A stretch of DNA of 64,000 nucleotides, taken from contig NC_080548.1 in the NCBI RefSeq assembly GCF_028640845.1, positions 7,372,314-7,436,313 of the forward strand, given 5' to 3'. The notes under the pieces are model-generated. The model made no database searches. It saw nothing but the letters and a program-made list of their open reading frames with translations, and was not told the origin of the DNA. Position 1 is the first letter of the stretch; every line of letters begins with the position of its first letter. Shown here piece after piece: positions 1-11,770 of the stretch. Both the position numbers and the translations under genes were made by a program. The DNA is from Ahaetulla prasina (taxonomy: Eukaryota > Chordata > Lepidosauria > Squamata > Colubridae).

Positions 1-1140
1 CTGATGATTGCGCTCCAAAGCTGTGATTGTCGGAACTTTTTTTTACCTTTTTAAAGCATTTTTTACTACTGGTTCTGGAGAAAATGCTTTAAAAAAGTTT
101 TTTAAAAGGCTCTCAAGCTCGTGCGCCACAGCTGATTCCCCCCCCCCCATGTTACCTTCCCAAGCCTCCTTTTGGCACGTACTGCACATGCGCAGCCAGC
201 GAACTAGTGGCAAACCAATTCAGATTTCACCATTGATGCCGTGGTGAAATCCTCCTTGGATCGCCACCAGTTCGCTGCCTGCGCATGCATGCCAAAAGCA
301 CGCTGCGTGCGCAGGCACAGTGCATGCCAAACACACGCTTCGTGGGGAAAAAGAAGACTTAACTAGGTAAGTAGAACAGGGGGTGGAACAGCTGTGCTGC
401 GTGATTTAGCTCTGCTGGAAAGCAGGATTTCCTGCTTTCTAGCGAAGCTAATCCCTACGGCACAGCTGATTGTCACATGAACCGGTAGCATTTTACCCCT
501 GTGATAATGACTTATTTGGGGCCAAGAACAAAGCCAATGTCAACCCTGAAGCCATTTTGGAGCATCTTCAGGGCTGCCATAGCAAAGCTGGTTGGAGCTG
601 TGGGAATGGGAGGGGGAGTAGAGATAGCTGGGGACTTGTAGCCAAAATAAAATTCTTTCTCCTGGGAACCAAGGATGTTCTCATCAGGTGCTGGGGAGGT
701 GTAGACTGAAACCAACTGGAGTTGGGAATGTGACCTGGTTGGACCATGTGATGGACATGTGGACCGAGGGAAAGAACTTTGATTTTTAATTTGGGTGGGA
801 AAACCTCGGGACCTTCAGTGTCGGGTTTTTACCAAATGTGCCAATATGACCTGCCTAATAAATTTGGACTTTGAGGAGCACCTTGGCCTTTTGATTGCAT
901 TGGGTCTGTTACTTGGAACCCTGACAGCCAAGACGGTGGCTTCCTTCTGGAAATTTAAAGGTTGATCTAGACGTGGAAGAAGAATCTGAGAGACATCCAG
1001 GTCTGACTCTTGGAATGAGGTATCAAGGTCAGGTGGGCTTTGAAAGCCCAACAGGTGAATTCAGAGGGAGAGGGGAAGGAATCAAGCCCAGGCTCTACGC
1101 TTTCAGTGAAATCTTCCTTAAAATCAGACTATTTTCTTAA
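1..1140. repeat. Unclassified repeat-like DNA, LTR-like in part
   Basis: No gene is seen. 130-345 has pieces that recur in inverted form within itself (TGCGCATG, GCATGCC and similar), suggesting a degraded repeat. 470-930 has a non-coding look with AATAAA at about 856 followed by a stretch resembling the end of an LTR, but no matching second LTR or target-site duplication was found. Assignment to a family is not possible by eye. Confidence 0.3.
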
Positions 1141-1213
1141 TAATACAGGTAGTCCTCAGCTGATGACCACAATTCCAGCTGGAATTTTGGTTGCTAAGTG
1201 ACTAAGTGATGTG

Positions 1214-1388
1214 TGTTACAGTGGTTATGTCTGCTGTTTTGGCAGGATTATTTTGAGGTGCATTTCCTGCCTTTTTAGGAGTTGCCTTCAGCTGCTCCTG
1301 TGAAGTAATTTCCGGTTCCTGCCTTATGTAGATATATACTTGTAATGTCGGCTTATCAGGGCTTTTGGCAATTAAACTTCTTGAAACA
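1214..1388 (+). repeat. Left LTR of the gypsy element
   Basis: Begins TGTTACAGTGG and ends CTTGAAACA. It is about 90 percent identical by eye to the right LTR, with several transitions and a few small differences, so the insertion is not very recent. Confidence 0.88.
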
Positions 1389-1446
1389 TGGTGTCAGAAG
1401 TGCAATGAAGATGCATATTCGCAACAAAAAGAAACGATGACATGAC

Positions 1447-2434
1447 ATGAGATACCAACCACGTCCTTGGCAGATTGTTAGTATGGATTTGTTCAACTAT
1501 GCAGGAAAAGAATATCTAATATTAGTTGATCATTACTCTGACTTTTGGGAAATCAAACCCCTTACGGACTGTTCAGCAGAGACTACCATTAAGAGATGCA
1601 AGGCTCAATTTGCACGTTATGACCATCCAGATAAAGTGATCTCAGATAAAGGTCCTCAGTTTATGAGCTTACAATTTAGGAAATTTGCCACTGAGTGGGA
1701 ATTTGAGCATATGACCTCTTCACCACGTCATCCACAAGCTAACAGCAAAGCTGAATCAGTGTGAAGATCATTAAGAATCTATCTAGGAAAGCTCACAGTT
1801 AAGGTAAAGACCCATGGAAAGCCATTTTGCATTGGATAAATACCCCAACCCCAGTGGCGATAAACTGCTTGAGCCCTCGGTGATACAAGGGGTTCCAGGA
1901 AAGTTACGGCTGAAGAGACAAGTGGTCAAGGCAAGATATGACAAATCAGCTAGAGATCTTCCAGAATTGAAGATTGGGGAACAGATTCAGATGAGACCGC
2001 TGGCTGGAGATTGAACAGGCCGCTGGAAAATGGGTAGCTGCTTACAACAAGTGGCTCCATGCTCCTATTTAGTGGACGTTAAAGGAGCTCTATATTGTCG
2101 CAATCGGGTAGATTTACATGTAGCTGAGCAGCCAGATTTTACATATCCTGTGGACAGTCCAGATGCATCTGGTATTACCATGCTGCACTTACACATTGAC
2201 AATAAGGAATGCACAGGGATGGGGCCTCAGATCAATGTTGATGAGAGTTTGGGACAAGTGTGTATACCCAATAGCAGTCGAACACCAGACACCGCAGTAA
2301 GTGGCGAGAGGAGCCGAATGGCCTCAGTGAGGTCGGAGAAGCCCGTAGTACAAAGAGAGCTAGTTGGCACAAGAGGGCCAGTTGTCACTCGTAGCGGCAG
2401 ATGTTCACGACCACCTGACAGACTTAATCTATAG
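1447..2434 (+). pseudogene. Gypsy integrase and pol C-terminus, broken
   Basis: The first frame (1447-1764) reads like a retroviral-type integrase catalytic core: PWQIVSMDLF (first Asp region), LVDHYSDFWE, VISDKGPQF (second Asp region) and SSPRHPQANSKAES (the Glu region). It ends in a stop at 1762. Downstream frames at 1814-2014 and 2030-2434 carry the C-terminal part typical of gypsy pol (YDKSARDLPELKIGEQ, CLQQVAPCSYLVDV, RNRVDLHVAEQ), separated by a stop and frame changes. Not functional. The N-terminal zinc-finger part of integrase and the rest of pol are absent. Confidence 0.85.
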
Positions 2435-2699
2435 AAAGTGTTGACATTGTTCCCTTTTACAATGTTTTGTTTTATGTTCATGTTTAATATGGTTTTATAA
2501 TGTTTTAATCATCGGAACTCTTACAGAGTGTCTTCTTCATATGCTATGTTTTTAATAATATAGTTTTAATTCAACAATACAGCTTTTATTGTAAGGTTTT
2601 ATAATGTATTGGAATTTTTACGTTTTAGAATGTTTATGTTTTATAATGTTTTTATTACGTGTTAGTTTACAGTGTTTTATGTAATATGAAAAGGGAAGA

Positions 2700-2874
2700 T
2701 ATTATAGTGGTTATGTCTGCTGTATTGGCAGGATTATTCTGAGGTGCATTTTCTGCCTTTTTAGGAGTTGCCTTCAGCTGCTCCTGTGAGGTATTTTCCG
2801 GTTCCTTTCTTATATAGATATATACTTGTAATGTCGGCTTATCAGAGCTTTTGGCGATTAAACTTCTTGAAACA
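2700..2874 (+). repeat. Right LTR of the gypsy element
   Basis: Begins TATTATAGTGG and ends CTTGAAACA, followed directly by the target duplication ATGTG at 2875. Confidence 0.88.
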
Positions 2875-3247
2875 ATGTGGTCATTAAACGAATCATCACA
2901 TGATTGGGCCTGATTTTAGGTCAATTTTACTGTGGTCATTAAATGAAGCGCATGGTCATTAAGTGAATCCCAATAGACTTTTCTTGTTGGAAGCCAGATG
3001 GGAAGGTTGCAAACATATGGCCACAAAACACTGCCACTGTTTTAAATGCAAAATGGTTGCCATGTGCCCAAATTGTGATCAGGTGACCAAAGAAGAGGTG
3101 TGATAGTCATAACTGGAGGATAGGTAGTAACTTGCTGTCCTTAAAAGAATGGTAGTTAAGTTGAAGACTGTCTGAGAGACAATTCTATCATTGTAATTTT
3201 GCTGGCTTGGTCAGGAAAGAGACTTTTGCTGCTGGTATGCAGTCAAT

Positions 3248-3250
3248 ATT

Positions 3251-3282
<32 letters not shown>

Positions 3283-3600
3283 TTTCGATTTTTATACTGC
3301 CCTTCTCCCGGAGGACTCAGGGCGGTGTACAGCCAAGTAAAAATTCAATATATAAACATTAAAAAGAAGTTAAAAAGAAATATTATAATGTGGCCGAAAT
3401 TTTAAAACCATTTAAAATCTTAAAACATAAATACCCCAATAAAATTTCAATCCAGTCCCGCTTGAATAAATAGGTGTGTTTTCAGCTCACGCCGAAAGGT
3501 CCGAAGATCAGGCAATTGACGTAAACCGGGGGGGAAGTTCATTCCAGAGCGTAGGAGCTCCAACAGAGAAGGCCCTTCCCCTGGGGGCCGCCAGACTTAT
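3248..3600 (-). mobile_element. CR1/L2-group LINE, 3' fragment
   Basis: Sequence from the (ATTT)n tract at 3248 through TACTGCCCTTCTCCCGGAGG to the region around 3600 matches the 3' ends of the longer copies at 11.77 and 34.0 kb. Minus orientation, 5' truncated. It carries the codons for the end of the reverse-transcriptase polyprotein in a broken frame (LWNELP-type region). Confidence 0.75.
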
Positions 3601-3604
3601 TAGA

Positions 3605-4775
3605 CTTTTCGTGTTGCGTTCTTATTCTTAGCGATTCTTATTCATTCAGAAGAAGAGACTCTAATGGCATAGATGACGCTACTTCTTTGCAAAATATCTT
3701 TTTTTTGCTCCCATGTAGGCAGTGGTTGCATTCATCCATTGTACTGATGCATAATACAGACTTCTTGAAGAAATACGAGGGTTCCAAAATCAGTTACAGA
3801 TTTATTGAATAAAATTAATTGTTATTTAGTGACTTACATTCATTCACCCAACATTTTAGTTGTTCTTATTAATTCCTTGATCTCTCCTTTGTGGACTTCT
3901 TGGTACATCTGATAGGCCACCATGAGAGACAAGAAGTGGCTAGAAGCTAAAGAGATAGTCTGATATTCCCAGTCAACCAAACAATTGTTTTGCCCCTACC
4001 TCTTCTTGATTTTTAATGATCTAATGTCAGCACAAGCAACCAGACCCATAAGTCTAGAGTATAAGCTAGCTACTTTATTGCTCAATGCTTATTTCACAGC
4101 AATCTTCTCAAATTACCTGGGAGACTAAATAAGGTTCAGTGGCATTCAAGGGGAATTGAGCTTTGCTCTCTTGTGTCTACATAAGGATTCCAGATAGATT
4201 CCCTGCTTGAACCCTCCTCCTGACTGGGACAATCTCTCTCCAACACCTGGCAGCTGAGTGACGCATTGAGGGATTTGCTATTATCCCTGGGTCTGAATTC
4301 AAATTTTTAAAAAAGTTTCAGTGTGGTTTTAGTTGATACACTCCAGAGAAAGAGTCAACTTAGCCAGAGTTCAAATGACCAGAGCTGCTGTGTTACCATT
4401 TTCACTACAGAAGTCAGGTTTATGCTTCTTGATTCAAACCCCACAAATGTCTATATTGCTGTGTGTTCCTTTCTTGCTTTCTACATTGATTTATTCTGCA
4501 ATCAACATTCAGGCGATCTTGATAATTTAGTCTACATTCATTAATGAAAAGAACACAGGAGACAAGTTCAAATGTTGCATTAATGTATGATGTGGATGGT
4601 TTGCTCTTGCTTCACCAGTCTTGCAAAATATGAATTTAACCACTGGTTTTTAAGCCACATATACAGTTGAGCCAAGGTACAAAACCCAGATCTGAAGTCC
4701 ATATTCTCATGATAATTGTGACCATTTACTCTGCATCAGTTAGCTTTCAACTCAAATTCAGTGGTGTTTTTTTTT
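3605..4775. other. Intergenic stretch, nothing recognised
   Basis: AT-rich, with stops in all frames and short open frames only. No splice-joined protein, RNA gene or clear repeat terminus was recognised. Confidence 0.5.
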
Positions 4776-4875
4776 AATTTGAATTTATATCCCGCCCTTC
4801 TCCGAAGACTCAGGGCGGCTTACATTGTGTAAGGCAATAGTCTCATCCTATTTGTATATTTATATACAAAGTCAA
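4776..4875 (-). mobile_element. CR1/L2-group LINE, very short 3' end
   Basis: About 50 bases around ATCCCGCCCTTCTCCGAAGA match the extreme 3' end of the LINE copies at 3.3, 13.8 and 34 kb. The sequence after 4825 is not clearly part of it. Confidence 0.55.
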
Positions 4876-5150
4876 CTTATTGCCCCCCCCAACAATCTGG
4901 GTCCTCATTTTACCTACCTTATAAAGGATGGAAGGCTGAGTCAACCTTGGAGTGCAGTACTGCCGGCTGCCTGCAATTTGGCAGTTCGAATCTCACCAGA
5001 CTCAAGGTTGACTCAGCCTTCCAACTTTCTGAGGTCGGTAAAATGAGGACCCAGTTTGTTTGGGGGCAATATGTTGACTTTGTAAACCGCTTAGAGAGGG
5101 CTGTAAAGCACTGTGAAGTGGCATATAGGTCTAAGTGCTATTGCTATTTG
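4876..5150 (+). mobile_element. tRNA-derived SINE, head-to-head inverted pair
   Basis: 4948-5150 is a plus-strand SINE body with a B-box-like GGCAGTTCGAATCTC, then GGTTGACTCAGCC, AAAATGAGGACCCAG, GGGGGCAATATG and the tail CTGTAAAGCACTGTG. 4876-4947 is the reverse complement of its middle part. The same SINE occurs at 28758. The tail resembles MIR/L2-type tails. A TATTCC/TTCCA pentamer-like tract at 5266-5320 lies downstream. Confidence 0.7.
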
Positions 5151-5339
5151 ATTAAACGTGGTGATTGTGCCCTGTTCCAGCCACATGAATTACTTCTCTG
5201 CATTTTGCTGGCTCCAGAGTACCTCTATGAATTAACAGAGTTGGAAGGGATCTTGGAGCTATTCTATTACTCCTATTCCTATTCCAATTCTCTATTCCAT
5301 TCCATTCCATTCCATTCTTTTAATTATTCTTAATAATTC

Positions 5340-6635
5340 TCTCGAGCACAGCCAGGAATATTAACAATGGGCCAGCTCCAACTTTCAGAATTAGACAACC
5401 TAGTTTTCCTTACATTGAAGTTCCTTTCAAGCTCATCAATTTCTACTTATGGACTCCTTAACTACAATAGATTTGGGGGGTGGGGGTACAGTTACTAGAG
5501 AACCACTCTGCACCCTCCTACACATGTCTTTTGAACTTATGGGAAAGGCCATCCAGAGAGACTTTTTGCCAACCCTTGCATTCCAAGTACTGGTAAAAAA
5601 AAAGAGATCACAGCAAAAATTTTAAAAATCCAATTTCCTATGATCACCAAGCAAGAAACATGGTTATTGAAAGAACTGCTCATCCGCCACTGCTAACTTG
5701 TGTATTGGTCTGACAAAGTCTGACTGTTACACAAACCAGATGCAGATTAATACAACAGACCTTACTAAGAAACAAAAAACAGACCCAGAATAGAGAATCT
5801 ACTGCCCTCTGGTGGTACTCACAAGATTATTTCTGAAATAATCCTCTGGCCACATCCTGTTACTACAGTAGCAAAACACAACTGGAGACCTGTCGGTTAA
5901 TTCACCCAGGAGAATTGTACTGAGATTATTTTGAAAACACGCAAGAGGTTAATTAGATACAGCAAAGGTTTCTGGCAGACAAAGAGATTGTTAAAACTTT
6001 TACAGGGAAACGCTAAAAACAAATCTATCCAATCCAAACAGATTCCAATGGGACTGACTCCCAATTAAGTGCTCATTGGTTTGGAGCTAATTCTCTTGGG
6101 TTTATGATGAGAGTCACACATTGAGCTTAACCACAATTTATTTACAAGGGACAGCTAGCTGAGTTCACATGCTAAGTCTGAACCAAAATCACAATGCGAT
6201 GCCTGGAGCTAATTTAGCTTAGGTAAGCTAAATTACCTCGTTTTGCCCCTCTTAATTTGTTGGGGTAAGGAAATGCGAACAGCAGGCCGTATTTACTGAT
6301 CCTTGGGTAGCTTTCAAGATTATTCAAGTGCAGTAACTGACTACCAAACACATTTCCCTATACTGTTGAAGTAGCTCCCTCAACACATACTGGATGCCTG
6401 CAAAAAAACACATGTCAGTGTAGGAAATTCCTCTCCCTTTCTTCATCTCTTAATGTTCCCTCAAGTGAAGGCCACTGTGAGAAGAATTCTACCAGTAACC
6501 CAACCGCATTTAAAGCTACAACTGTCCAATCCCTACTAAAATGAGAAACTGTGCATTCAATGGCACCACTACATCCTGGGTTCATAACATCCTCTGCCGA
6601 GAACCGCCCCCCAATTTATTTTTTTTAAAGTAACT
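5340..6635. other. Intergenic stretch, nothing recognised
   Basis: Low GC, no open frame of note, no recognisable repeat terminus or RNA gene. It lies downstream of the NFYC 3' end on the minus strand. Confidence 0.5.
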
Positions 6636-6639
6636 TTAA

Positions 6640-6812
6640 TTATCCTTATGATTTATATTGATATATTGATCATCAATTGTGTTGTAAATGTTGTACCTTG
6701 ATGAACGTATCTTTTCTTTTATGTACACTGAGAGCATATGCACCAAGACAAATTCCTTGTGTGTCCAATCACACTTGGCCAATAAAAATTCTATTCTATT
6801 CTATTCTATTAA
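6640..6812 (+). mobile_element. CR1-group LINE 3' end with ATTCT tail
   Basis: A plus-strand LINE 3' end: ATTGTGTTGTAAATGTTGTACC, then CCTTGTGTGTCCAATC, ACTTGGCCAATAAA and a terminal (ATTCT)n at about 6788-6812. CR1-group LINEs in snakes end in such pentamer repeats. The reverse-oriented relative at 58.02 kb shares the GTGTGATTGGACACACAAGG segment. Confidence 0.7.
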
Positions 6813-7185
6813 ATGGCTGGAGATGAAGTGAAAAACCAGACAGTTGCCATCATTATTCCTTAAAAGGCATTGAGAGTTATTCTGAAGGATTCCTCCTTTT
6901 TATGCATCCCCAAAAAACAATTTCCATTGTTCTTTCCTAGAATGGAACTTGCAATGCAGCAAAGTGGTGGCCCAAAGTTAGGTAACCAAGAAATGGGGAA
7001 TAAAAATGAGATTGGGGTTTACCCATATCTAAAGTTTCTTTAGCACCAACCTAAAATATATCATTCCATAGAATTTGGGCAGATTCTGAAGCATTTTGGC
7101 AATTCTAAACCTGGCAAAGCAGAACCTGTTCTGGATTAGGATCATCTGATGAGCTGAGGTGAGAAAAACACAGAGTATAGAATAT

Positions 7186-7952
7186 TATAGAAAAAAAAGG
7201 TTTATTGCATTTCATGCATTTTTTTAAAAACATGCATCGGCTGAATTTTATACCATTACCCAATACATTGCATTTGGACGTCCAAATCCCCTTAAGTCAT
7301 TCCAAAATAGTTTGAGGCCAAATTTAATGCCTTTAGAAAATAGGTTCATAAAGGAAAAGCTGGGTTTTTCCTGCTAATTTTCATACTTAGGAGCTGCAGT
7401 TAGCAGCACCTGGATTTGGAACATTAAAAAAAAAAGAGGAATCTCTCTGCCCATTCTCTCTTACACACACGCACGCACTGTATATACACATGTACACATT
7501 AACACACTTTCAGACTTAATGATAATACGATATGCACAATTCAGGGATGAAACAGGATAAAGATTTTTTTGATTTCAAATGTAATGGACGGGAAAACAGA
7601 AAGGACAAAGGAAAGATCCCAGACCACAGAGAAATGAGAAGGCCTTGCACTGCCTGCAGAGCCCTCTATAAAATGGTCGAAGTGGAACTATTGAGGAACA
7701 CAGAATTCAAAAATTATATAAAGAAATACATATATTGCATTGTAGTCAGTTCCTGTGACATCCTCTCCTCCCAGCCAACGTAAGCAGTTGATGTAATGCT
7801 GATCACAACTCTTAACATCTTTCTATCAATGAAGACACATGGTGGGGAGGGAATGGACTAGTTAAAGGCTGCTTCTGGACTTGATCAGTGGGAATCATCA
7901 ATCAAGTCGCTATGAATTCTGCCACATCAGGAAAGCTTCCAGCTGGAGCTGA
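7186..7952 (-). other. NFYC: NFYC 3' UTR (inferred)
   Basis: About 770 bases between the stop codon and a minus-strand AATAAA at 7206-7201. No intron is evident. It includes a short interrupted CA-rich tract near 7465-7505. The end point is inferred from the poly(A) signal; a more distal site beyond 7 kb cannot be excluded. Confidence 0.6.
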
Positions 7953-8072
7953 TCAGTCTCCTGTGACCTGTGGCGCCTGTCCATCTGTCGTCTGATTGGT
8001 GGACTGGATGAACATAGGTTGGGTGATATCTTGACCGGCAGGCATAGTCACTTGTTGGATCTGGTAGAGTTG
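7953..8072 (-). CDS. NFYC: NFYC coding exon 9 (residues 296-334 and stop)
   Basis: The last coding exon starts [15 protein letters not shown] and ends GQAPQVTGD followed by TGA at 7955-7953. The acceptor is cttccctcccag. The upstream join DGQ/QLY is in phase 0. The C-terminal nine residues are identical to the mammalian protein; the middle (TNQTTD in place of ANQPSD) has drifted. The 3' UTR continues toward lower coordinates. Confidence 0.96.
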   Translation of the reverse strand, partial: QLYQIQQVTMPAGQDITQPMFIQSTNQTTDGQAPQVTGD

Positions 8073-10298
8073 CTGGGAGGGAAGAAGCAAAGAAAAGCTT
8101 GTGAAACTGTTTCTGGTAGATCCTTCAAGGCATGGTGTGCACTGTACCCTCTTAGAGAGACAACAGTTCACTTCATTAATACACTGCTAATAATATCTAC
8201 AAACACCTTCTTCTATAATAGCCCTCAACTGGGAAAAACTCACAACTTTACTCAGTCCCCTGAACTGCCGATGAGCATTCGAAGCATGAAACTCCAAGCT
8301 AGTTCTCTCCTTTTTTAAAATTAATTTATAATATAAAATACAAAAGAAAATAGTAGAAAGATTAGGTGGAAACGGGAAGGAAAAATTGTAGGAAAAAGGG
8401 GAAAAGAAAGAAAAGGTGTTGACTTCCAACTCCCTTTGGTGCAGTAGAATAAGATAATGATATCAAACCTCAACTTTTTACTTCTACATAGACCAGCCAT
8501 TTCTGAAACAACAAACTTATCTAATTGGGAAAACCCAAAATCAAAGTTTCATATTTTCCTCACCTCAAGCACAAAGTCTAAAAGCATTTTCCAAGGACAA
8601 ATAAAAGTATTGTGTTTTTTTTTCTTTAATCAGTCAGTTTAGCTAACTGTACTCCAAGGTAGTTCTCAATGAGCAGAACAAATTAATAGGGTAAATATCG
8701 TATAATCCACATAATGATGTCCCTGGCTTCTTCCTGTTGGGTCAACAACCCTCCCAAGAAACTGGCTTCCTTCAGGAGAAATTGACCATGCCAAGCAGCT
8801 CCAGCAACCACCCCTCTGCCCAGCCCCAAATGCAAAGACATATACCTGTCCATCGGTAAACTGGCTGAACTGCTGCTGCCCCTGTTGAACGTCTGTCTGC
8901 GCAATCTGGAAAAGACATGCATGGATGACATTTGCAACTCTCTGATCAAGAAGGAATCACAATTTAAAATAAATGCAAAAGAGGAACTGCAAAACATAAG
9001 AGACCCCTTCAACCTCTTGGCCTGCTCTTTCTCTTGTGAACCCCTCGCAATTTGTGGTTTTCATTATTTATTTCCCAAACAAATTTGCCTACCAATAGAA
9101 ATAAATATTCCTTCAAAGGAGGTTTAAGACCCTGTCAAAAGTAATATTCCCCACATAATTGAGGATAAAAGGCGTGTGTGTGTGTGTGACCACTAGAGTT
9201 CTTTTTGACGGTGCAATTGGGCACAATACACAAGCCATTTAGACAGTCTGTTGAGCAACACGCCTATTTATAGATATAGCTGTGAACTTTTCCAAATAAA
9301 TCGCCTTCAATAAGCAAGGTCTGAAATTCCATGACTGTAGAAACTGGGCATCCGGGACACAAAGATAATTGAAGGCACACCCTTTTTGAGAAAAGAGATT
9401 GTAGGTATGTGTTAGGAAAGGGAAAGAGGAAAGAGGAAAGGGAAGACAGACATTTGATATTAATCAAGGCAGATCCCAGGTTGCAGACAATGAAGTATCC
9501 AGATCCGAAAGAGGTGAAGGCTACTCTTAGCCAGGACCTAAACAAAAGTACTGCTTTTAATGAATTCATTTAGCAGTTACTAAAAAAGGTTTTGCAAAGC
9601 TGGGGAAATTAGATACGGCGCCTGAAGGGAAAGAATGGCAACATGAAGGCTGGCAGGTGGCTCAAACAGAAAAGCTGACCGATAACAAAGGCCTGGGAGG
9701 GGGGAAAAAAGGAACGGAGTTTCACTAAATTTGCTGAAAGCTGAATAAAGTTTTGAAGTAGGAAAGAGATTTTGGATTCCAGGCTCCAAACATCAGGCCT
9801 TTTAGCATAGTATTATTTCATTTTTAACCTACACGAGGCATTTATTGAGAAGAGTGATGTCCAAGGGGAGGAAGGGTGTCAAAAAAGTCAAGATGTAGCT
9901 GCATCCACCTTCTTTGACACCCCACAATAGATGCCCCTGAAACAGGGTGTTTACCAAACAAAGCATGATTTATATTTTTCACAGCTAAACAAACATAAAA
10001 AACCTTGTGTCTGGGCAGATTTATGACAATAGCTCTGAGCCATAGATTTTTTCCGATTCCATATGCAAAGGAGCAGGGTTAATACAACTTCTCCAAATGG
10101 TTGAGGTTTGCTTTTTAAAAAGCGGGGGATGGGGGTGGGAGGGAGCGAGAAGGCAGTAGTCAGCAGAAATTCAAGATCAGAACTCCTCCCATGACCCCTA
10201 GTTTCAGTGGCTGTTATCTGGAGAAATCAATTCGTTTTTCAAAGGGTCAGGGGTATTTTAACAGCTCTTCTCAAGAAACCCGGGAGGTCAGCCGATAC
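8073..10298 (-). other. NFYC introns between coding exons 9, 8 and 7
   Basis: The introns 8073-8845 and 8906-10298 contain no recognised repeat terminus. There is a short (TG)n at 9173-9188. Nothing else is seen. Confidence 0.6.
8846..8905 (-). CDS. NFYC: NFYC coding exon 8 (residues 276-295, Q-rich)
   Basis: Twenty codons beginning IAQTDVQQGQQQ and ending FTDGQ. The acceptor is cttttccag and the donor is gtatat, phase 0. It corresponds to the ITQTEVQQGQQQ segment of mammalian NFYC with two or three substitutions. This is a small exon that would be missed without following the protein join from exon 7 to exon 9. Confidence 0.92.
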
Positions 10299-10406
10299 CT
10301 GCTGCGTGTTGGCTGCAAGCGTCTGGATCTGGCCCTGGACCACCTGAGTTCCAGACACAGGCTGAGCTAAGCGGATATACTGCAGCTGTCCGGCATTAAG
10401 TTGGAC
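10299..10406 (-). CDS. NFYC: NFYC coding exon 7 (residues 240-275, Q-rich)
   Basis: Thirty-six codons beginning [17 protein letters not shown] and ending LAANTQQ, in the activation domain. The acceptor is gtttttag and the donor is gtatcg. Both joins are phase 0. The stretch AANTQQ differs from the mammalian ATNAQQ, a conservative lineage difference. Too short and too embedded in introns to stand out by reading frame length alone; it was placed by protein similarity and splice sites. Confidence 0.93.
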
Positions 10407-11770
10407 CTAAAAACAGCAGGAGGGAGAAAGAGGACACAGAATTGGTCACCTGAAAACAGAACTAGCCTCTCGTTTCCCAGAGATGCTTGGAGAGATTATA
10501 CAGGAAGATGACATAATAAGACCAAAGATGAAACCATAAACACATGTGCTTGGGGTGTAGAAACGTTGCTTCTTCCTACTATCTTAACGTCCTATTCTCT
10601 TTTACAGCAGCTATAAGCAAAAACCTAAATTTACCTTATGCTCTACAATCACAACTTTTGTTTTTATTTCTATAGTCTTCTGTATATTTTTTCGGTTCAT
10701 CAAAACCATAAATCACAAGTTCAACAATGTAAAAACTTTGAGATGAAATTAAGTGGAAAGACGAATCACCTATGGTGCAGATATCCATACTTTTTTTTCA
10801 AACCTGAAAGAACCCAACTTGATTCCTAATTTTCTGATTAATGCAAACCCTGCCCCATTGTGACACTTTCCCAGAATTGTGCCACCAAAATATGGTGTCT
10901 AATCATTGATTTTCAGCGGCATAATGACATTTTCTTTTTTTAAAAATGAAACAATGGCATTTTAAAAAGTAAATCTGGTGTATGCTTAAGGCAATGGTTT
11001 TGATGCCAGGAATCTCAATCTACCCCCTCTGGTGATGTCGGGGTGTCATTGCTGGATTTCTCAGGTTCTTCCTTTTGTGTTTTAAAACGTACAGCATAAA
11101 AAAAACAAAAAACTTGCTCAGCTGTGTCTTAGAACAACCTCACTACATTTAGAAATAGTTAACCTCCTGCCCACCCTGCTGTATTTGTACAGAACACAAT
11201 TATATTGTGCTCAGGACAGCATCTTTTAATCAAGGAACAGGTGGAGACGATCTTTAGACAATCTGTCACTGATGCTCCAAATCTCCTCGAGCAGAAATTA
11301 CAGCCTTGGACCTTGTCCCTCCATTGACTTCTCTAACATCTGGGATTTTTTTTTCTCCCCAAATAACCAGTCCCTAAAGGCAAAGGGCAGCCCCCCTGTT
11401 ACAAACTTTCTGCGAGCGAAAGCTTCTTTACAGCTGTCTTTCTGAAGGCACTGAAATATGCCTGCAGGGAGAAAGGCTGTTTGCAAGCAGAGGCCCTGGT
11501 TAGATTTTAACTAGAATAACTAACTTAAAATGGACAACACAGACATTAAGGGCTTCGAGTTACTGCTCTGGTGCACACCACCATGGAGCTTCTGTCTGGG
11601 AAACCACTTGTTAAAAATAAGAGTGGAAAAGCTGGAAGGGGCAGTTTGGAGAGAGACCTTCAAAACCGGCCTGGTTATGAAAATAAGCATGGAATGTTTT
11701 GCAAATATCTGTGCGGCCCTGGTGATGGTGCGACTTTAAATGTTAACTGAGAATATAATTATTTAATCAA
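10407..11770 (-). other. NFYC intron between coding exons 7 and 6, proximal part
   Basis: No repeat terminus, RNA gene or conserved coding segment was recognised between exon 7 and the LINE at 11771. Confidence 0.5.

Larger units (their letters stand above)
1214..2874 (+). mobile_element. Internally deleted Ty3/gypsy LTR retrotransposon
   Basis: Two 175-base LTRs (1214-1388 and 2700-2874) enclose about 1.3 kb. They are flanked by a perfect 5-base target duplication, ATGTG, at 1209-1213 and 2875-2879. A primer-binding-like site (TGGTGTCAGAAGTG) follows the left LTR at 1389 and a purine tract (AAAAGGGAAGA) precedes the right LTR. Only the integrase end of pol remains; gag, protease, reverse transcriptase and RNase H are missing. 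The right LTR begins TA rather than TG. It is inserted in a MITE. Confidence 0.9.
1145..3175. mobile_element. TACAGGTAGTCC-type MITE, copy A, split by a gypsy insertion
   Basis: The left terminus (ACAGGTAGTCCTCAGC) is at 1145 and a degraded right terminus (GTTAAGTTGAAGACTGTCTG) ends near 3175. The middle motif 'trinucleotide-ATTAA-GTGAAT' recurs after 2880. The interior is broken by the LTR element at 1214-2874. See the other copies for the intact layout. Confidence 0.65.

Noticed and set aside
500..930. A solo LTR at the left edge
   Set aside because: It has an AATAAA and an LTR-like end, but no TG/CA boundaries with a target duplication could be found, so it is listed only as unclassified repeat-like DNA.
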